A stretch of 64,000 bases of DNA, taken from Xenoacremonium recifei (taxonomy: Eukaryota > Ascomycota > Sordariomycetes > Hypocreales > Nectriaceae). Position numbers and translations under genes: made by a program. The stretch lies in NCBI GenBank assembly GCA_012184525.1, contig WOFQ01000037.1, positions 62,001 to 126,000 of the forward strand, written 5' to 3'. The notes beneath the pieces are model-generated. The model did not search any database and was not told the DNA's origin. It saw only the letters and a list, made by a program, of their open reading frames with translations. Positions 53,051 to 62,611 of the stretch are shown piece by piece; the first letter of the stretch is position 1, and each line of letters begins with the position of its first letter.

Positions 53051-54019
53051 ATGGCTGAGCTCTCATCCAACTGGAAGAAATTACAGGCGAAATTGAAGGC
53101 CGAATCTTCCTCAAACACGGCTCTAAAACGGAAATCTCCTGCATCGTCTCCCGCAGGCCTTCCAGCTAAGAAAACTAAGACGAGTGAGACATCGTCTCGA
53201 AAACCAGTATCACCCAACCGCCCAAAGGCGGCTCCCAGAAACCGGCAAATGGGCGGCATCCAAAGCTCTATCGTCAAGGATGGCGACTCAAAAACGAGCC
53301 ATTCGCCCTCATTAGCCTTGTGGTCAGAAGAAAACGACATCTCTGCAGAGGCTGTGGCCGAAGCATACGATCTTGGCACCAATTTCGACTCCCTCACGAT
53401 GATATCTGCAAGGGACAAAATCAACCATGGACTGTCTGAAGGTCTCGGGATTGGTAAATTTGTTGCCATAGACTGCGAAATGGTAGGAGTTGGTCCTGGA
53501 GGATATGAATCCGCTCTGGCCAGAGTCAGTGTAGTGGATTTCCACGGGCGACAAATATACGACTCTTACGTCAAACCCAAGGAGAAGGTGACGAATTGGC
53601 GGACAGTTGTCAGCGGGATCAGTCAGAAAAGCATGAGATTCGCGAGAGATTTTGACGAGGTGCAAGAACAAATAGCCAAGATCCTAGAGCACCGAATATT
53701 GGTTGGACACGACATCAAACACGACCTCGAGGCTCTAAAACTCAGCCATCCAGCACGCGACATTCGCGACACAGCCAAATTCCCTGGCTTCAAAAAATAT
53801 GGCAACGGAAGGAAGCCAGCCCTGAGACTCCTGGCACAACAAATTCTTGGAGTTGAGATCCAAGATGGTGCGCACTCGAGCATTGAAGATGCCCGGGTGA
53901 CCATGTTTCTCTTTCGGAAACACAAGTCTGCATTCGATGTTGATCATACAAATCGATTTGCTCCGAAACCAAAACAAGGAACCCACAAAGCAGGCAAGGT
54001 AAAACAGAAGCGCAAATGA
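53051..54019 (+). CDS. REX4: RNA 3'-5' exonuclease Rex4
   Basis: 322 aa, single exon. Rex4 is a DEDDh exonuclease of ribosome biogenesis in the nucleolus. The N-terminus is basic and Ser-rich (NWKKLQAKLKAESS; a Lys/Arg patch PAKKTKT). The DEDDh core starts FVAIDCEMVGVGPGG near residue 140 with the first Asp and Glu; ARVSVVDFHGRQIYDSYVKP follows; the third Asp lies in VGHDIKHDLEAL; the last His and Asp are in DGAHSSIEDARVTM. The tail is Lys-rich (KAGKVKQKRK), as expected for nucleolar targeting. Head-to-head with ESA1. Confidence 0.92.
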   Translation: MAELSSNWKKLQAKLKAESSSNTALKRKSPASSPAGLPAKKTKTSETSSRKPVSPNRPKAAPRNRQMGGIQSSIVKDGDSKTSHSPSLALWSEENDISAEAVAEAYDLGTNFDSLTMISARDKINHGLSEGLGIGKFVAIDCEMVGVGPGGYESALARVSVVDFHGRQIYDSYVKPKEKVTNWRTVVSGISQKSMRFARDFDEVQEQIAKILEHRILVGHDIKHDLEALKLSHPARDIRDTAKFPGFKKYGNGRKPALRLLAQQILGVEIQDGAHSSIEDARVTMFLFRKHKSAFDVDHTNRFAPKPKQGTHKAGKVKQKRK

Positions 54020-54476
54020 TGACACTTAAAGATACCCCGTGGCATACACTTTTATCATTGAATTTAATAACTATCCGTATTTTCTCAAAGAGACTTTTCG
54101 TTTACAGACATTCTCTTGTTCGCCAGATGTACTCTCTCTCGGCCTCTTACAAAGTCTCTTAGCCTCGGATGGCCGGCTGCATTTTCGTCTCGAAGGCTCA
54201 TTTAGGGGCAAATTTCGGAAGGATATTACTTTTTGCTATCATATCCTCAGTAAAGCTGATTTTCAAACTTCCTAGTAGTAGCCATGGCTAGATTCTCAGT
54301 TTACAAAAATATTTTTCTTTAAGGAGGTTACCCTCATGATATGACAACATAAATTTGTGATGTTGATGCTGAGCATCATTATCTCGAGAGCTATTTCTTA
54401 ATCACCCCTCTCAGTTCCAAGAAATCGCAACGACAAATGTTTTCCTGCCACTCAAACCAACGACAAGCATGCCCAA
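54020..54476. other. AT-rich convergent intergenic region REX4 / HeLo gene
   Basis: Noticeably AT-richer than flanking coding DNA. No ORF with family features. Confidence 0.5.
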
Positions 54477-56347
54477 TTACCCTTCTTTGCCTTCTTTGAC
54501 TACGGATGTCTCTGCTAACGCCCGTGGCGGCTGGTCGTCCACGATCCCGTCTCTTGAGTTTGCTGTTCCATTATGTTTGTTCCGAAGTCCAGTTTCAGCC
54601 GACTCTGCACAATTATTGAGCTTATGCCACATAAGTGACCTATCAAAAGTGTATGTACCCAGGTATGTTGCCTCCAGTCGCTTCGTTAGAGTACCCGTGA
54701 ACTTGAAAATTTCGTTCTCTCTGGGCATCCTAGGGGTCCATGGAAAAGGCGCGGTTCGAGAAATCCACATGCATTTCTCCAGTTCCCCTATGTAGACCGG
54801 GATAACGCGCCTTGTCGTGTTGGTTTCTTCCAGTAGTTGCGCTGTTCCTTTGGCTTCAGATCCTCCCCTATCGGTATCATAATCCTCCATCTCAATCTGA
54901 TATATCCGTTGCTCGAGCCAGACTCGATCTATGTATTTTTCATACACTCCTTTTCTTGGATCAACTTCCCATTCTTCAATGACACCCAGAATGTCCTTGA
55001 ATTTGCGATAAGTGTCCTGACTGCTGCAACAGCTCACGGGGAGCCTATGATCGATCCTGACCATGTATGATATGGTCTCCGAAGAAGACTCCTGACACAA
55101 TCGAGAGGCAGTGTAGATCGCACGCATGCATGGGCCACAGTGCACTCTGACATTAAGAAACGGCAGCATTGCTGAAGCGACATAACCCGACGAGTCGAAT
55201 CCATTGGCTTTACAGTATTGAGCCGCTTCTCTCACAATCTTCTTCCTGAAAGCATCCTGGAGCCGGTTTGATAAGGATTTAAGCCCATGAGGCTCATCTA
55301 TCCAGAATCTTCCCTCAGTTGAGAGGTCCAATTGAACTGAAGTACAGGAATATGGAAAAGATAGGCACGAGGGTGTGAAAATGAAGGCTATTTGAGTTTC
55401 TGGTGTTACAGCCACATTCAAATATGAAATTTTCCCTAATTTCGAGCTCAGATATAATGTCTCGAAGGAACAAGGAGAATGGGAAATTTACCTGCATCAT
55501 TTTCAGATGGCGTTTCAGATTTTAAGCCGCCTTCCTCGTCTATATCTTCCAAATCTTCATTTTTAATCTGCTCCACCCAATGACTGATGGTGCCTTCACC
55601 TCCTTGAGATACTCTTTCAGATCCCCCGGCTAGTGGCACACCTCCGTGAGATACTCTCTCGGATCCTGTGGCAATGCCACTAGCCGCTCCGGACCACGTT
55701 GGATATAGGTCAATACTAGTTGTTTCGACCAGACGGAGCGATGAAAGGTCTGGAAGCAAAGCGGTGAGGTCCTCCAGCACAAGTCTGTCTCGAACTGCGT
55801 TGGAAACCGGTAGGATAGTGTGCAGTTCATCCACGAGTTCGCGGATATCTGTGACCAGAGTCTCGAATTTCTCCTTGTCGTTGATGGTTCATCTCATCCG
55901 GCGTAACGCATCGTTCGAGACCTTAGGCCCTCCGGCGCTGATTCTCTTCAAGGCTGAAGCGCTGAGGAACTTCAAGCTTAGCTGACCTGGTTGTCTGACA
56001 AGGCCAGGATTCACATCCTGGGCACCTGTGTCGACTACGCGTACGCCATAGCGAGTTTCCAGTTGATCGGTTTTTTGGAAGAGAGATTTAATCATTTCAA
56101 GAGTTTTGGCTGCCAACGTCCATGCACCAGAGTCGACCGGCTTGGCGGGCGGATTGGCCGTATGGCTCTTGGTAATGGCATTGTGCTTCTCACCCCAGAT
56201 AATGAAGCGGACGTTCTCGAAGTCAAGTTTGAGGAGAAGAATCTCACAGTCAGGATTGGTTGAACGGGCCGTCTTGAATAGCTGGAAGTACTCGAGGCAA
56301 ACCTGAAAAAGCGGTATAATACCAGTCACGAAACTGGTCGGATCCAT
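54477..56347 (-). pseudogene. HeLo-domain (prion-inhibition/propagation) gene with in-frame stop
   Basis: Fungal HeLo domains (HET-S type) mediate cell death in heterokaryon incompatibility. The frame on the minus strand starts at 56347, MDPTSFVTGIIPLFQVCLEY, then LKLDFENVRFIIWG, an N-terminal HeLo pattern. It ends at TGA 55891-55889 after NDALRRMR, and the same frame goes on THINDKEKF-like as TINDKEKFETLVTDIRELVD, the expected end of the HeLo domain. HeLo proteins usually have Trp just before this helix, so TGA sits where TGG is expected. After it comes a 14-residue duplication (GSERVSHGG / GSERVSQGG) and, past an intron 55400-55491, about 300 residues of unknown type ending ALAETSVVKEGKEG. 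Total about 592 codons counting the stop. A 48-bp intron could skip the stop (55927-55880) but would remove conserved text. Confidence 0.65.
55599..55666. repeat. 42-bp direct duplication inside HeLo gene
   Basis: Two copies, starting at 55599 and 55641 on the plus strand, period 42 bp (14 codons), encoding GSERVSHGG and GSERVSQGG on the minus strand. Only the core is conserved. Confidence 0.85.
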
Positions 56348-57014
56348 GGCACGGTCAGTGTACAGAAGAAATAATTCGAGTTGGGCTTTTAACAACAGGC
56401 TAGAAGTCTGGATCACCATATATCTGTATATATGAATAGAGAGAAAGAGAGAATTTACACGGCATGACTTCAGAGGGGAGTGAAAATGGTTACAGGGGGG
56501 CATGTTTGCCTCGAATTATACAAGGTACATTTCCGGTAAAACTGCCTTGTGGTATGCCTTGGAATCTGCCCATCTTACTGCGCTTCAAAAAGGTGATTTG
56601 TGGCTGGAAATCTCGAAACTGACTGGTTAATGCCAACACCAAAAATCAGCCTCAGGTGCACTTTTGGGGCGGCTGGGTGCTATGGCTGTGGCTTGGGATT
56701 CCAGGGGCTTGGGGTTCACGTTAGCAGTAAAAGCTAGAGGTGTGCCTCTATTATCGCTATTCGTAATTCTCATGATCATATTGATGTTACTTAAAGAAAT
56801 ATTTTTGTAATACTTGTCATGTGTATTTCGCTGTATTTTCTGAAGGTCAAATAAGGTACTTGGGGAGCTGAGCGGAGTGGACGGTCTTATCTGATAAGCC
56901 CGAGGCGCCCTCTTAACGCGTCTCGGCGCGTCTTCCAGCACAGTGATCCAGACCTTCAATCGCCGGTATCCTTTGACCCTGCCATCAACAACCCAAGAAA
57001 ATAAACTCGAAGAC
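56348..57014. promoter_or_regulatory. Divergent region HeLo gene / RNH203
   Basis: 667 bp, AT-rich. ACGCGT lies at 56916-56921 with a nearby GCGCGTC (56926-56932), about 95 bp before the RNH203 ATG. No ORF recognised. Confidence 0.55.
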
Positions 57015-57587
57015 ATGGCTCAACCAATTCTTTCCATTAAGGACAACCAGGAAACACCTAAAGCTGTCGCAAACTTGCTACCATGTCGCGTCCATCATAA
57101 TGGCTCCGTAGACCCGGCTTCATCGTACTGGAGCCCAACTACTGCCGAAGGTAAGTGTCCGAACCAAAGTCATCTACCGATTTTTGGAGCTAAATATTCC
57201 GGAGATGGTTCGCAGATTGCATATTTCCGCGGTCGAAAGCTCCATGGCAAGACTGTTAAATTGCCAGAACAATGCCGAGGCGTCGTCGTCGAAAGGGTGC
57301 CGGAGCCTACGGCCAGGGCGCAGAATCCCGACCCAGACAACATGGAGAACGAGGGCGAGCCATTGGGAGGAAAAGGCTCCATGAATGTTACTGCAAAATT
57401 TGACGAGATTGTCATTTGGGGCCACGAAGCCGTTGCTGATGCGGCCGGGGATCCGTACGTCCGCAGTATGGAGGAATGGCTTGATGTCGCCAATCAGGTA
57501 CTATTGCGCAGCTGAACGACACCAGAAATGAGTCGCTAACGATTTTAGATTCATGCATACGACGATGACGACCAGAAGCAGAAGTGA
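57015..57587 (+). CDS. RNH203: Ribonuclease H2 subunit C (Rnh203)
   Basis: Non-catalytic subunit of RNase H2, which removes ribonucleotides from DNA and resolves RNA:DNA hybrids. Exons 57015-57150, 57205-57497 and 57549-57587; introns 54 and 51 bp, giving 155 aa. Blocks: MAQPILSIKDNQ, LLPCRVHHNGSVDPASSYW, then across the splice AEDGSQIAYFRGRKLHGKTV and KLPEQCRGVVVERV; the C-terminal part reads FDEIVIWGHEAVADAAGDPY and MEEWLDVANQ then IHAYDDDD. This is the fungal Rnh203 pattern. The first intron (57151-57204) is a multiple of three and stop-free; the acceptor GGAG|ATGG is preferred because it gives the expected YFRGRKLHG context. Short leader with MCB-like site. Confidence 0.9.
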
Positions 57588-58408
57588 ATCTGGACTTGCT
57601 AGGACGAAACACTGATCTCAATTCGGGTATCGACGGCGACTCAACCGAAGCGACTACGAGCGATATGGCAGAAGGCGCAAACAGAACATGACCAGCGTTC
57701 GTTGCGCGGGAAGAGAAAGGACACAAAACACAAGGGATTACAAGCACATAGGCTATTGTGCCGAATCGACGGCCGCCTGGACTCATCCGGGCCTTTAAGG
57801 ATAGGTCCATGAATCTCGCTGAACATGACGAGGAAGGGCCCGAGGCTCTCATCAATGAGCAGGCTAGAGATGAATCTTTCCAAGCCGAACAGTATGACTC
57901 TTAGAAAAGGAGGCTGCAAGGAATGAGTACCTCTGTAGATTGGAAGCCCGAGGCTCTCCATGAGCTCGACAGAGAGCAGCAGTCTTTAAACCACATTAAG
58001 CATCTAGATGCAGAAGTTAGTAAAACCACTTATTAGAGTAACCACCCTAAAATACATGGCTCTGCCCCTCTCAACCAATCCAATATTACCTATATGGCAT
58101 GTTAACCTGGAAGGCACGGAAATTCTGGCGGTCGAGGGCGACGGTTAAAGGCCGGGCGGGGTGTCTCATGCAATCAATTAAAGTCGCGTCACGGAAGGAG
58201 CCCCTCGACGCGCCTGGACGCGTCGCATCTCCACCAGACGTGTCAGGACCAGTCAATCCCTGAAAGTCGAAGACGAACCGCCATCCCCACCAAAAAGCAT
58301 CACCCTGCCAGCGCCTCGCCGAGACGGGAGAGAAAAGACAAGACACTTCACCATTGTTCGTTCGTCTCCTTGCCCGGCCGCATCCTCGATACCCGTCCCC
58401 ATCACATC
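57588..58408. pseudogene. Intergenic region with possible gene relic; MCM6 promoter at right
   Basis: About 57600-58040 (plus strand) shows fragments of coding-like sequence in different frames separated by stops, such as PKRLRAIWQKAQTEHDQRSL, PPGLIRAFKDRSMNLAEHDE and KEAARNEYLCRLEARGSP. They look like pieces of one charged protein with frameshifts, family unknown. It could equally be chance. The right part (about 58100-58408) is the MCM6 promoter and leader with ACGCGT at 58218-58223. Confidence 0.3.
58218..58223. promoter_or_regulatory. ACGCGT (MCB-like) in MCM6 promoter
   Basis: Hexamer 186 bp before the MCM6 ATG, with a second CGACGCG-like partial copy at about 58206-58212. MCM genes are known MBF targets in yeasts; function here is inferred. 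Confidence 0.5.
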
Positions 58409-61401
58409 ATGGCGACCCCCAGCAGCGAACCCGGATTCATGATGTCCGATGCGCCCTCGCGTGGCGGACAGACTCCTCGACCAAACTACTTCCCCTCCTC
58501 CTCTTCAGCGCGGCCGCGAGGGCCTCCCTCCGAGAACCTGGGCGCTGCGAGCGAAGACGGCACCGATGGCTTCGCCGATGACCAGGTTCCGCGCAGCTCG
58601 AGGGCCCAGAACAGCACAGATGTCCCCCGAGTAGACGATCGAATTGGTATGCTGGTTCAGGACCATTTCGAGGACTTCATTGAGAAGTAGGCCACCCACT
58701 CTTGCTTGCTATTCCGGGCCTTTGCTGACCATGTCGCGCTTCCAGTTTTAACGACGACTTCACATCATCCGGCATGCCAATGTCTAGCGCTGTCACGACA
58801 GAGAAGTACTACGTCTCCCAGATCAAGGGCATGCGACGTTATCAGCTCTCGACCTTCTACGTCGACTACAAACACCTGGCTACATGGGAGCATGGCAGTC
58901 TGGCAGACGGCATTGTTCGCCAGTACTACCGCTTCCTGCCCTTCATCACCGCCGCCTTGAACAACATGATCGCCAAGTATGAGCCCCTATACTTCCGCGA
59001 GCATCGTCAACCGACGGCGTCGAGCAACGTGACCACCTCGGCCGCGAGCCACCTCGGTTCTGCCAGCCAGTCGGACGCCTCACACAGGAAGAACGAGCAC
59101 CAGCAAACAGACAAGCTCTTCTCCATTGCCTTCTACAACCTCCCCTTGGTCTCGCGGGTGCGGAGTCTCCGAGCGACCAACATCGGCCAGCTCCTCTCCA
59201 TCTCTGGCACGGTCACCCGTACTTCAGAAGTTCGTCCGGAACTTTCCCTGGCGACCTTTATCTGTGAAGCATGCCGCACAGTCGTACCCAATGTCGAACA
59301 GACTTTCAGATATACAGAACCGACGCAATGCCCCAACGCAACCTGTCAGAATCGTGTTGCTTGGAGACTGGATATCCGTCACAGTACTTTTGTGGATTGG
59401 CAGAAGGTCCGGATTCAGGAGAACAGCTCAGAAATCCCCACCGGCAGCATGCCCCGAACAATGGATGTCATTCTTCGAGGCGAGATCGTCGATCGGGCAA
59501 AGGCTGGTGAGAAGTGCGTCTTCACGGGTGCGCTGATCGTGGTTCCAGATGTCAGCCAGCTGGGACTTCCTGGACTACGACCAACCGCTGTCCGAGACGA
59601 CAGAAATGCTCCCCGCGGAGCTGATGCTGGAGGCGCCGGCGTCACTGGTCTCAAGGCTCTTGGTGTCCGTGATCTGACCTATCGACTTGCCTTCCTGGCC
59701 TGCATGGTCAACCCAGATGTAACAAACTCAGGCCAGTCTGCCGCCAACAGTGCCGCCGCAGAGGTCGTCAACGTGCTCAACCAGACAAACACCAATGAGG
59801 GTGAACTGTCCACCAAGGAGGCCCAGCAACTCGTTCTATCATCTCTGAACCGCGAAGAAATTAACGAGCTGCGAGAAATGGTTCACGGTGACCACATCTA
59901 CTCGCGCCTCGTCAACTCCATCGCGCCAATGGTCTACGGCCACGAGGTTGTCAAGAAGGGTATCCTCCTCCAGCTCATGTCTGGCGTCCACAAGACGACC
60001 CCCGAAGGCATGCAACTCCGAGGCGACATCAACATCTGCATCGTCGGCGATCCCTCGACCTCCAAATCCCAGTTCCTCAAATACGTCTGCTCGTTTGCAC
60101 CTCGAGCAGTCTATACCAGCGGTAAGGCCTCGTCCGCTGCCGGTCTTACAGCCGCCGTGGTCAAGGATGAGGAGACGGGTGAGTTCACCATCGAGGCTGG
60201 TGCGCTGATGCTCGCGGACAACGGCATCTGCGCCATTGACGAGTTCGACAAGATGGATATTGCCGATCAGGTCGCTATCCACGAAGCCATGGAACAGCAG
60301 ACTATCTCCATTGCCAAAGCCGGCATCCAGGCCACACTCAACGCCCGCACAAGCATCCTCGCGGCCGCAAATCCCGTGGGCGGCCGCTACAACCGCAAGA
60401 CGACGCTGCGCGCCAACATCAACATGTCAGCGCCTATCATGTCGCGTTTCGATCTCTTCTTCGTCATCCTCGACGAGTGCAACGAGCAGGTCGACCGCCA
60501 CCTTGCTGAACATATCGTCGGCATCCACCAGCTCCGTGACGAGGCCGTCAAGCCCGAGTTCAGCACCGAGCAGCTGCAGCGGTACATTCGGTTCGCGAGG
60601 ACGTTCCATCCCGAGTTCTCGGACGAGGCAAAGGAGGTTCTTGTCGAGAAGTACAAGGAGCTGCGCGCGGACGATGCCCAGGGCGGTGTCGGCAAGAACT
60701 CGTACCGCATCACGGTGCGTCAGCTCGAGAGTATGATCCGACTGTCCGAGGCCATCGCCAAGGTCAACTGCGTGGAGGAGATCACGGGCGAAATGGTCGT
60801 CGAGGCCTACAACCTCCTCCGCCAGTCCATCATCTCGGTCGAGCACGACGACGTCGAAATGTACGACGAAGAGGAACTCCCCGAAGACAGCAGCGAAACC
60901 CTGCGCCGCGCCGCATCCGCCGCTGCCGCCGGCATCACCCCCGACGCCGACATCATGGACGAGGACGAACAACCCGTCGAGGACGCCTCCGCCAAGCGCA
61001 AGCTCACCATCACGTACGACAAGTACATCAAGATGGTCAACCTGATCGTCCAGCGCATCAACGACGACGAGAGCAGCAGCGGCGACGGCGTCGACGGCGA
61101 GACCCTCGTCGAGTGGTATCTCGAGCAGATGGAGGACGAGCTGCAGAGCGAGGAGGACTATAACCGCGAGAAGGCCCTGGCGCGCATGGTGCTCAAGAGG
61201 ATGGTTAAGGTACGTGCCTCACTCGTTTTATATGCTACGCTATCAAGACGAACTTACTGACTGACTGTACTATAGGAGAACGTCCTCATGGCCCTCCGCG
61301 GCGAAGGCCTCGCAAGCGACGGCGCAGGCGTGGGCAGTTCTGCGGCAGCGGCGCAGATCGTCTACGTGCTGCATCCCAACTGTGCAGTTGAGGAGATCTG
61401 A
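58409..61401 (+). CDS. MCM6: Replicative helicase subunit Mcm6
   Basis: Subunit of the MCM2-7 helicase. Exons 58409-58686, 58746-61209 and 61276-61401; introns 59 bp (GTAGGC..CCAG) and 66 bp (GTACGT..TATAG), giving 955 aa. The N-terminal tail is disordered Ser/Pro-rich. A zinc finger is at CEAC..CPNATC. The RIQENSSEIPTGSMPRTMDV segment and FTGALIVVPDVSQLG are Mcm6 hallmarks that separate it from Mcm4/5. The AAA core has Walker A GDPSTSKSQF (about residue 526), Walker B CAIDEFDKM, and arginine finger SRFDLFF. The C-terminal winged-helix part is acidic-rich before YDKYIKMVNLIVQRI. The last intron joins KRMVK to ENVLMALRG. ACGCGT lies in its promoter. Confidence 0.95.
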
Positions 61402-62611
61402 TCAACGAACTGTCTATACGTCTGATGAAAAGGAACAAACCATGTGTGTTGTAATATGGAAAGGAGGCGGGACTAGAGAGGGAGTTTGGAGTTAGGAAAC
61501 GCAATGTTGGTCATGGCTTCGATGTAGGATGTGATACCGAGGGGGGCTTGGTACAGGATCTTTGTTTATGAAGTGAGGGCATCTGAATGTGAAGACGCTA
61601 ATGAAGCATCATGAATGTTAGTAACGCAAACCATGTTGATAATGTGAAGCAGTGTACAGTCCTGTTTGATCTCATCCCCGTCTCTCAGTATCACCAACAG
61701 TCACGTATCGCAGCAGCGCCCAAAAGTGAGACCATTTCTCGTGTTTCTGTCTGTCAACGCATCACTATATCCCACTGCCACACCAATGGCCCTACACCCA
61801 ACCGTCCATCCATCCGTCCATCCTTCATCAAAGAATCCCGATCCATTCCCAGTTCCTTTTGGCTCCGACTCCGCAAAACCCAGTACCGTGTGGAGGGTTT
61901 TCCCTCATCATCTCCGCCAAAACAAGAGATCCCCAGGCCTAAGCCGAATCGTCTTCTATATCTCGCCCACAACTCTCAGCTGCGAGCGTTCCGTTCCGTT
62001 CCGTATCAACAAGGGATTTAGAGCTCGTTTTCTGGAGGACAGGCGGAGGGGGGCAGAGCGGACAGGAGTGATCAGACATTCTCGTCAGCCACCGCGTGGT
62101 CCGCCAATGGACCAGTGTTCGTGCTAAACAGCGTCGTGCTAGGCCTCGGGGGAGGTCGAGCGGGCGTGTGCGAAAAGAAGAAGAAAAAGCAGAATCAACA
62201 AATTAACGAGGTCCGAAGTAAGAACATCTCTCACGCGTTCGTTCGCAAAAGTCCAACCCGGTTGCAGAACCCAAAAAAGAAAACCGGGATGCAATGCCAA
62301 ATACATTTCCGGAAAACATGCGCTCAAGAGGTTGTACACGTCGCCTCAGTAAGGTAGGAGGTGAGGGTGAGGAGGATGTGAGGCGAGCAATTCTCGAGGC
62401 ATTGCGTATAGATTAATGCCAGGAGGGGGTCACAGCGACGGTTGCTTCCATATGGCACGCGGGTGGTAAATCCAAGCACGCCCACGATGCATCAGATCTC
62501 CACGACATCAGGAGAGAAATATAATGCACATTAATAGGGTGTATTGTATAGTCCGCAGCCAGTCGACACCGACCGATCTCGCTGTGTGAATGTCCAAGTA
62601 TGATATGTTGT
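61402..62611. other. Convergent intergenic region MCM6 / RGG-rich gene
   Basis: 1.2 kb with no supported gene; short frames look like noise. An ACGCGT copy at 62233-62238 lies here, outside any promoter-like place. Confidence 0.5.

Noticed and set aside
54020..57014. RIP-mutated repeat
   Set aside because: AT-rich but no duplicated element was seen, and the HeLo TGG-to-TGA change is not at the dinucleotide RIP prefers (CpA to TpA).
57412..57961. Minus-strand frames opposite RNH203 and the relic
   Set aside because: Antisense to a recognised gene on one side; no family features.
60427..60972. 181-aa minus-strand frame inside MCM6
   Set aside because: Antisense to a highly conserved coding region, with repetitive Leu/Val/Asp pattern.
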